From positions 1-10,715 of the forward strand of contig JAZLDV010000052.1 of the NCBI GenBank assembly GCA_045614925.1: 10,715 nt of DNA, in the 5' to 3' direction. How positions within the stretch are numbered: the stretch's first letter is position 1; every line of letters begins with the position of its first letter. Positions 7,133-10,715 of this stretch are shown one piece after another. Source of the stretch: JAZLDV01 sp045614925 (GTDB taxonomy: Bacteria > Bacillota_I > Bacilli_A > Erysipelotrichales > Coprobacillaceae). Both the position numbers and the translations under genes were made by a program. Under the pieces are notes generated by a model, which did no database searches, was not told the origin of the DNA, and saw nothing but the letters and a program-made list of their open reading frames with translations.

Positions 7133-7922
7133 TATGTTAGGAAAATATATTCCTTTAGATAGTTTTGTTCATAGATTAGATCCTAGAGTAAAATTAATCT
7201 CTTTAATGTTTTTATTAATTTCTGTTTTCTTTGATGCAGGATTTATTGGATATTTAATTATGGGTGCTTTTGTAGCGATATTAGCATCATTTTCTAAAAT
7301 AAAGGTTTCACAGATAATTAAATCAATTAAGCCAATGATTTTTATGATGTTATTTTTGGTATTCTTTAATATCATATTTATGCAAAGTGGAAATGTTATT
7401 ATTTCTTTAGGGTTTATTAAAATTTATGATCAGGCACTATTACAAAGTGCATATATCTTTATAAGATTAATTATTATTATCATTATGACAACAATCTTAA
7501 CTGCAACAACGAAACCACTAGATTTAACGTTAGGATTAGAACATTTGTTGTCACCATTAAAAAAATTAGGATTTCCAGCTCATGAAATCGCAATGATGAT
7601 ATCTATTGCTTTAAGATTTATTCCAACATTAATGGACGAAACACAAAGAATTATGAAAGCACAGGCAAGTAGAGGAGTTGATTTTCAGGAAGGAACATTA
7701 AAAGAAAAGATACTTTCGATTATATCCTTAATAATTCCTTTATTTATTTCTGCATTCCAAAAGGCAGAAGATTTAGCAAATGCTATGGAAAGTAGAAATT
7801 ACAATCCTGATGCAAAAAGAACAAGATATAAACAATTACAATGGAAAGTTGCAGATACTATTTCTTTAATAAGTGTACTAGCAGTATGTACATCAATGAT
7901 AGTATTGAGTATTGTAATATGA
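7125..7922 (+). CDS. ecfT: ECF transporter transmembrane subunit EcfT
   Basis: EcfT is the integral membrane scaffold that links the two ATPases to interchangeable S components. The 265 residues begin with the typical YIPLDSFVHRLDPRVKL (8-24) and show several hydrophobic segments (about 23-57, 70-98, 107-127 and a final one about 244-264). The coupling region (about 130-240) carries the two short Arg motifs that dock into the ATPases: SRG (182-184, in KAQASRGVDF) and SRN (223-225, in NAMESRNY). The second is more often ARG/SRG, so the Asn is a mild deviation. AGGAGGG (7111-7117) precedes the ATG. Its TGA stop overlaps the truA ATG (ATGA). No S component is encoded in the window, as expected for a group II module serving several S proteins elsewhere. 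Confidence 0.95.
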   Translation: MNNMLGKYIPLDSFVHRLDPRVKLISLMFLLISVFFDAGFIGYLIMGAFVAILASFSKIKVSQIIKSIKPMIFMMLFLVFFNIIFMQSGNVIISLGFIKIYDQALLQSAYIFIRLIIIIIMTTILTATTKPLDLTLGLEHLLSPLKKLGFPAHEIAMMISIALRFIPTLMDETQRIMKAQASRGVDFQEGTLKEKILSIISLIIPLFISAFQKAEDLANAMESRNYNPDAKRTRYKQLQWKVADTISLISVLAVCTSMIVLSIVI

Positions 7923-8653
7923 GAGTAAAATGTATAGTTAGTTATGATGGAAGTAAATTCCATGGATTTCAGGTACAAAATAAAGAAAGAACAGTACAGG
8001 GAGAAATTCAAAAAGCATTAGAAAAAATAAATGAAGAAGAAGTTATTATCCATGCATCAGGTAGAACAGATGCTAAGGTTCATGGAGTACATCAGGTATT
8101 CCATTTTGATACAAAGAAACAGTTACCTGAGGAACAATGGAAAAGAGCCATTAATCATTTTATGCCAAATGATATTTATATATTAGAAGCAAAATATGTT
8201 GATGAAGAATTTCATTCAAGATATTCAGCAGTAAAAAAAGAATATAGATATCTTTTAAGTATGAATGAATATAACCCATTTGAGACAAATTACATATATC
8301 AGTATGGAAGAAAATTAGACATTGAACTAATGAGAGATGCAGCACAAATTTTCTTAGGAGAACATGATTTTGCATCTTATTGCTGTTATGATAAATACGG
8401 TAATACAATTAGAACATTATATTCATTTGATATTAGTGAAGAGAATGGAATTGTCACATTTAAGTTAGTAGGAAATGGATTTAGACGTTATATGGTAAGA
8501 CATCTAGTAGGAGGATTAATCCAAGTTGGTGCAAAAAGAGTAACTAAAGAAAAATTGCTTGAATTGTTAGAAAGCAAAGGAGAAAAAAAATGTTTATTTA
8601 AAGCTAAGCCACAAGGATTATATTTACAAGAGGTTTATTATGAAGAAGATTAA
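7919..8653 (+). CDS. truA: tRNA pseudouridine(38-40) synthase TruA
   Basis: TruA converts uridines 38-40 in the anticodon stem-loop of many tRNAs to pseudouridine. From ATG 7919 the protein has 244 residues, normal for the family. The catalytic Asp is D51 within HASGRTDAKVHG (45-56); other family segments are SYDGSKFHGFQ (8-18), RTVQGE (24-29), FHSRYSAVKKEYRY and GFRRYMVRHLVGGLIQVG. The start overlaps the ecfT stop as ATGA and has no strong ribosome binding site of its own, so it is probably translated by reinitiation. An in-frame ATG at 7841 inside ecfT would give a non-conserved extension and is not used. It contains the only CGN arginine codon between 5475 and 9530 (a CGT near 8485). The order ecfT-truA is conserved in Bacillota. 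Confidence 0.96.
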   Translation: MRVKCIVSYDGSKFHGFQVQNKERTVQGEIQKALEKINEEEVIIHASGRTDAKVHGVHQVFHFDTKKQLPEEQWKRAINHFMPNDIYILEAKYVDEEFHSRYSAVKKEYRYLLSMNEYNPFETNYIYQYGRKLDIELMRDAAQIFLGEHDFASYCCYDKYGNTIRTLYSFDISEENGIVTFKLVGNGFRRYMVRHLVGGLIQVGAKRVTKEKLLELLESKGEKKCLFKAKPQGLYLQEVYYEED

Positions 8654-9530
8654 TTATCATACTCATACATATAGATGTGGACATGCTGTGGGAAATGAAA
8701 AAGAAATGATAGAGTCTGCAATAGCTTTAGGGATAGAAGAATTAGGAATGAGTGAACATATTCCTTTACCTTATTACAGATTACATCTATTAAGCTCAAT
8801 TCCTTACCATAGATCATTAAGAAGTATAAAAGCAATGATAATTGCCTTTAAAAAGAATGGCCCAGATATGAGGCTAAAATACAAAGATATGAATAAACAT
8901 CTTTCTTTATTAGAAAAATATAAGGAAGAATATAAAGATAAAATAAAAATATATAAAGGATTTGAAGCCGAAGGATATAAAGTTTATTTTAAATATTATA
9001 AGAAATTATTAGATGATAATAAGGTAGACTATCTGATCTTAGGGCATCACTTTCATAAATACAGTATTCATGATGATTATATAGGTAAAAAGAATTGTAC
9101 AAAAAAAGATTTATACATTTATGCAAAAGATATAGAAGAAGCATTAGACACAAAACTGTTTACTTATTTAGCACATCCAGATTTATTCTTTTTAGGATAT
9201 AAACATTTTGATGAAGATGCTAAAAAAGTATCAAGAATCATTTGTGAAGCAGCGAAAAGAAATAATATTCCTTTAGAAATCAATGCTGGAGGAATAAGAA
9301 AAGGATATGTGAAAGTAGATAATGAAGATGTCTATTTATATCCAAATTACCATTTTTGGAAGATTGCAAGTGAAATAGGTAATGAAGTTATTATTGGATT
9401 TGATGCACATCATCCTGATGATTTTAATCAAGAAATGTATAATCAGTTATTAGAATTTTCTAAAGAAAATAAATTAAATATTATAGATAAACTACAATTT
9501 TTAAAAGGCAAAAAAAGCAATAAAAATTAA
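8640..9530 (+). CDS. PHP-domain phosphatase, histidinol-phosphatase (HisK) type
   Basis: This is a 296-residue protein of the PHP (polymerase and histidinol phosphatase) superfamily, probably a metal-dependent phosphoesterase in the cytoplasm. Metal-site motifs run in order: HTH (7-9), CGHA (13-16), SEH (38-40), GFEAE (106-110), LGHHFH (133-138), AHPD (177-180), LEINAGGIRKG (211-221) and GFDAHHP (252-258). The CGHA.G.EKEMIE opening and LEIN..G segment are those of the HisK-type histidinol phosphatase of Gram-positives. No histidine biosynthesis gene is nearby, so the substrate is not proven; it may be a general phosphatase. It overlaps truA by 14 bases with AAGAGGT (8628-8634) as ribosome binding site. 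The region about 45-100 is Lys/Tyr-rich. Arginines are all AGA/AGG and Ile often ATA, typical of modest expression. The tail is lysine-rich. Confidence 0.85.
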   Translation: MKKINYHTHTYRCGHAVGNEKEMIESAIALGIEELGMSEHIPLPYYRLHLLSSIPYHRSLRSIKAMIIAFKKNGPDMRLKYKDMNKHLSLLEKYKEEYKDKIKIYKGFEAEGYKVYFKYYKKLLDDNKVDYLILGHHFHKYSIHDDYIGKKNCTKKDLYIYAKDIEEALDTKLFTYLAHPDLFFLGYKHFDEDAKKVSRIICEAAKRNNIPLEINAGGIRKGYVKVDNEDVYLYPNYHFWKIASEIGNEVIIGFDAHHPDDFNQEMYNQLLEFSKENKLNIIDKLQFLKGKKSNKN

Positions 9531-9549
9531 TAAAAAAATTAATAAAAAA
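9526..9549 (+). repeat. Two tandem copies of a 12-base A-rich unit
   Basis: ATTAATAAAAAA occurs twice in exact tandem (9526-9537 and 9538-9549). The first copy includes the stop codon of the PHP gene. The second falls in the position of an UP element upstream of the rplM promoter. It may simply be low-complexity sequence. Confidence 0.7.
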
Positions 9550-9590
9550 GTTCAAAAATAAATTGACAAAAGAAGTAATATTGCTATAAT
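9538..9590 (+). promoter_or_regulatory. Strong promoter for rplM-rpsI with extended -10 and A-rich UP region
   Basis: A perfect -35 TTGACA (9563-9568) and a perfect -10 TATAAT (9585-9590) are separated by 16 bases, and TGC directly before the -10 makes an extended -10 (TGnTATAAT). The predicted start lies near 9597. The stretch 9538-9562 consists mainly of A-tracts at the positions expected for an UP element bound by the alpha C-terminal domain. No terminator precedes it, so transcription from the ecfA1 promoter may also enter rplM. Confidence 0.92.
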
Positions 9591-9596
9591 TGTAAT

Positions 9597-9643
9597 TGCC
9601 TTATTTTAACGTTGTAGCCCCGGAAACTACAGGAGGATTAAAA
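9597..9643 (+). promoter_or_regulatory. Candidate L13 (rplM) leader RNA
   Basis: The short predicted untranslated leader of rplM (about 47 bases) contains a hairpin TGTAG (9613-9617) / CTACA (9627-9631) with the 9-base loop CCCCGGAAA, immediately followed by the ribosome binding site AGGAGG (9631-9636), whose first A is the last stem base. An outer pairing TTTTAA (9604-9609) with TTAAAA (9638-9643) could enclose the ribosome binding site, and CCTT (9599-9602) could pair with GAGG (9633-9636). Position, size and the loop fit the known L13 leader family of Bacillota, thought to let a ribosomal protein repress its own operon. The family assignment is from memory, not from a covariance search. 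Confidence 0.65.
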
Positions 9644-10081
9644 ATGAGACAAACAACTATGGCTAAAGAAGCCACAATTGAACGTAAATGGTACGTAGTT
9701 GATGCTGAAGGTTTAACTTTAGGTCGTTTAGCATCAGAAGTAGCAACTGTATTAAGAGGAAAACATAAACCAACTTTCACACCACATGTTGATACTGGTG
9801 ATTATGTAATTATCGTTAATGCAGAAAAAGTAGTGATGACAGGAAATAAATTAGACAAAGTAAATTACTATCATCATACAGGATGGATGGGTGGTTTAAA
9901 AGTGAAAACTGCTCGCCAATTCCAAGAAGCTGATCCAACAGGATTCGTAGAAGCTGCTGTTAAAGGTATGTTACCTCATAACACACTTGGAAGAAAACAA
10001 GGGATGAAATTATTTGTTTACACTGGTAGTGAACATCCACACGCTGCACAAAAACCAGTTGAATTAAAAATTAAAGGATAG
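9644..10081 (+). CDS. rplM: 50S ribosomal protein L13 (uL13)
   Basis: uL13 is an early-assembling large-subunit protein bound to 23S rRNA. The 145 residues match the usual bacterial length and start MRQTTMAKEATIERKWYVVD, as the B. subtilis protein does (MRTTPMA...TIERKW). Conserved segments are TLGRLASEVATVLRGKHKP, FTPHVDTGDYVIIVNAEK, KGMLPHNTLGR and the C-terminal GSEHPHAAQKP. The ATG at 9644 is 7 bases after AGGAGG; a second ATG at 9659 is too far from it, and an in-frame TTG at 9596 would translate the leader RNA. It has its own strong promoter and a structured leader. CGT and AGA arginine codons are both used. Confidence 0.98.
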   Translation: MRQTTMAKEATIERKWYVVDAEGLTLGRLASEVATVLRGKHKPTFTPHVDTGDYVIIVNAEKVVMTGNKLDKVNYYHHTGWMGGLKVKTARQFQEADPTGFVEAAVKGMLPHNTLGRKQGMKLFVYTGSEHPHAAQKPVELKIKG

Positions 10082-10094
10082 GAGGACGATATAA

Positions 10095-10487
10095 ATGGCT
10101 AATGTACAATACAGAGGAACAGGACGTAGAAAATCTTCAGTTGCACGTGTTATCTTAACACCAGGTACTGGAAATATCGTTATCAATGGTAGAGAAGCTA
10201 GAGAATATTTACCATCTGATGTATTATTAATGATCGTCAACCAACCACTTGAATTAACAGGAACAACTGGTAAGTTTGATGTAATCGTAAACGTATTCGG
10301 TGGAGGATACACTGGTCAAGCTGGTGCTATTCGTCACGGAATTTCAAGAGCTTTAGTAGAAGCTGGTGAAGATTATAAACCAGCATTAAAAGCTGCAGGA
10401 TTCTTAACTCGTGATGCAAGAGTTAAAGAACGTAAAAAATACGGTCTTAAAGCTGCACGTAGAGCTCCACAATTCTCTAAACGTTAA
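10095..10487 (+). CDS. rpsI: 30S ribosomal protein S9 (uS9)
   Basis: uS9 lies in the 30S head, and its long C-terminal tail reaches the P-site tRNA anticodon. The 130 residues show the conserved start YRGTGRRKSSVARV, GRE.REYLPSD, VFGGGYTGQAGAIRHGISRAL and the basic tail ARRAPQFSKR ending in the invariant Lys-Arg. TAGGAGGAC overlaps the rplM stop and serves as ribosome binding site 8-9 bases before the ATG. rplM-rpsI is a near-universal bacterial pair. A terminator follows 25 bases after the stop. Confidence 0.98.
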   Translation: MANVQYRGTGRRKSSVARVILTPGTGNIVINGREAREYLPSDVLLMIVNQPLELTGTTGKFDVIVNVFGGGYTGQAGAIRHGISRALVEAGEDYKPALKAAGFLTRDARVKERKKYGLKAARRAPQFSKR

Positions 10488-10511
10488 TATTATTATCGCA
10501 ATGAGACAATC

Positions 10512-10542
10512 AAGATCACTCTTTATGGGTGGTCTTTTTTTG
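10512..10542 (+). terminator. Rho-independent terminator after rpsI
   Basis: A 9-bp stem AGATCACTC (10513-10521) / GGGTGGTCT (10527-10535), with two G-U pairs and the loop TTTAT, is followed directly by a run of Ts (10535-10541). It ends the rplM-rpsI transcript. Confidence 0.88.
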
Positions 10543-10544
10543 TA

Positions 10545-10573
10545 TATAAAAAGCTAATCAATTAAGATTAGCT
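10545..10573 (-). terminator. Rho-independent terminator for the convergent minus-strand gene
   Basis: A perfect 8-bp inverted repeat AGCTAATC (10552-10559) / GATTAGCT (10566-10573) with a 6-base loop is followed, when read on the minus strand, by TTTTTATATA. It lies about 20 bases beyond the stop of the minus-strand acetyltransferase gene and fits as its terminator. There is no comparable T-run on the plus side. Confidence 0.8.
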
Positions 10574-10592
10574 AAATGTAATAATATAAATT

Positions 10593-10715
10593 TTATTTTA
10601 AATTATTTATTTCTATTTGTAAGTTTTCTAGAAATTTTCCAGCATGTTCACCATCCATTTGTGTATGATGGAATTGGAACGATATAGGAAGAGAGTATTT
10701 AAATAATTTTTTGCG
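10593..10715 (-). CDS. CatA-like chloramphenicol/O-acetyltransferase, C-terminal fragment
   Basis: On the minus strand an open frame enters at the window end and runs 40 codons to a TAA at 10593-10595. The residues include LPISFQFHHTQMDGEHAG then KFLENLQ. HHxxxDG is the active-site motif of the trimeric CatA family: the second His (codon at 10665-10667) would be the catalytic base that takes the proton from the acceptor hydroxyl, and the Asp is structural. The motif placed about 20 residues before the end, followed by an amphipathic F..NLQ helix, is where CAT proteins carry it. Substrate is unknown; many chromosomal members of Bacillota are not proven resistance enzymes. The gene is convergent with rpsI. 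It is a fragment only because the window ends. Confidence 0.82.
   Translation of the reverse strand, partial: RKKLFKYSLPISFQFHHTQMDGEHAGKFLENLQIEINNLK

Noticed and set aside
7841..7918. Upstream ATG extending truA by 26 codons
   Set aside because: It lies within the last membrane segment of ecfT in another frame and encodes residues unlike TruA; the ATGA overlap start is standard.
8160..8408. Minus-strand open frame inside truA
   Set aside because: It is antisense to a conserved coding region, rich in His/Leu/Ile from AT-rich complement, and resembles no known protein.
9596..9643. TTG start extending rplM by 16 residues
   Set aside because: It lies at about the predicted transcription start and would translate the leader hairpin; the known L13 N-terminus MRxTxMA begins at 9644.

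Overview
The window is a chromosomal housekeeping region of a low-GC Gram-positive bacterium (Bacillota). The base composition is strongly AT-rich, Shine-Dalgarno sites are mostly AGGAGG-type, both good promoters match TTGACA/TATAAT closely, and the gene order is the classic end of the spc and alpha ribosomal operons. Trp is read from TGG and TGA serves as a stop (ecfT), so the standard bacterial code applies and a Mycoplasma-type code is unlikely. The protein flavour suggests Erysipelotrichia/Coprobacillaceae-like Bacilli, but that placement is only an impression.

Region 1 (1-5410): the 3' end of rplO, then secY, adk, map, infA, rpmJ, rpsM, rpsK, rpoA and rplQ, all on the plus strand with short gaps and closed by a strong rho-independent terminator. 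These genes cover membrane protein export (SecY), adenylate balance (Adk), N-terminal Met removal (Map), translation initiation (IF-1), ribosome assembly and the RNA polymerase alpha subunit.

Region 2 (5420-9530): a near-consensus promoter starts a tightly overlapping unit, ecfA1-ecfA2-ecfT-truA-PHP phosphatase. The first three genes form the shared energising module of group II ECF vitamin/metal importers; no substrate-binding S component is present. TruA modifies tRNA. The last gene is a PHP-family phosphatase of the histidinol-phosphatase type, sitting between truA and rplM, which are adjacent in Bacillus subtilis. Arginine codon use changes sharply here: almost only AGA, against mostly CGT in ribosomal genes.

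Region 3 (9531-10542): an A-rich upstream element, a perfect-consensus extended -10 promoter, a short structured leader resembling the L13 leader family, then rplM and rpsI and a terminator.

Region 4 (10545-10715): a second terminator-like hairpin, oriented for the minus strand, and the C-terminal 40 codons of a convergent gene with the HHxxxDG active-site motif of CatA-type chloramphenicol/O-acetyltransferases, cut by the window end.

No clearly undescribed system is visible. The items most worth a second look are the L13 leader candidate, the PHP gene insertion, the acetyltransferase at the edge, a loss of basic residues in a SecY cytoplasmic loop, and a possible hairpin over the rpmJ ribosome binding site.
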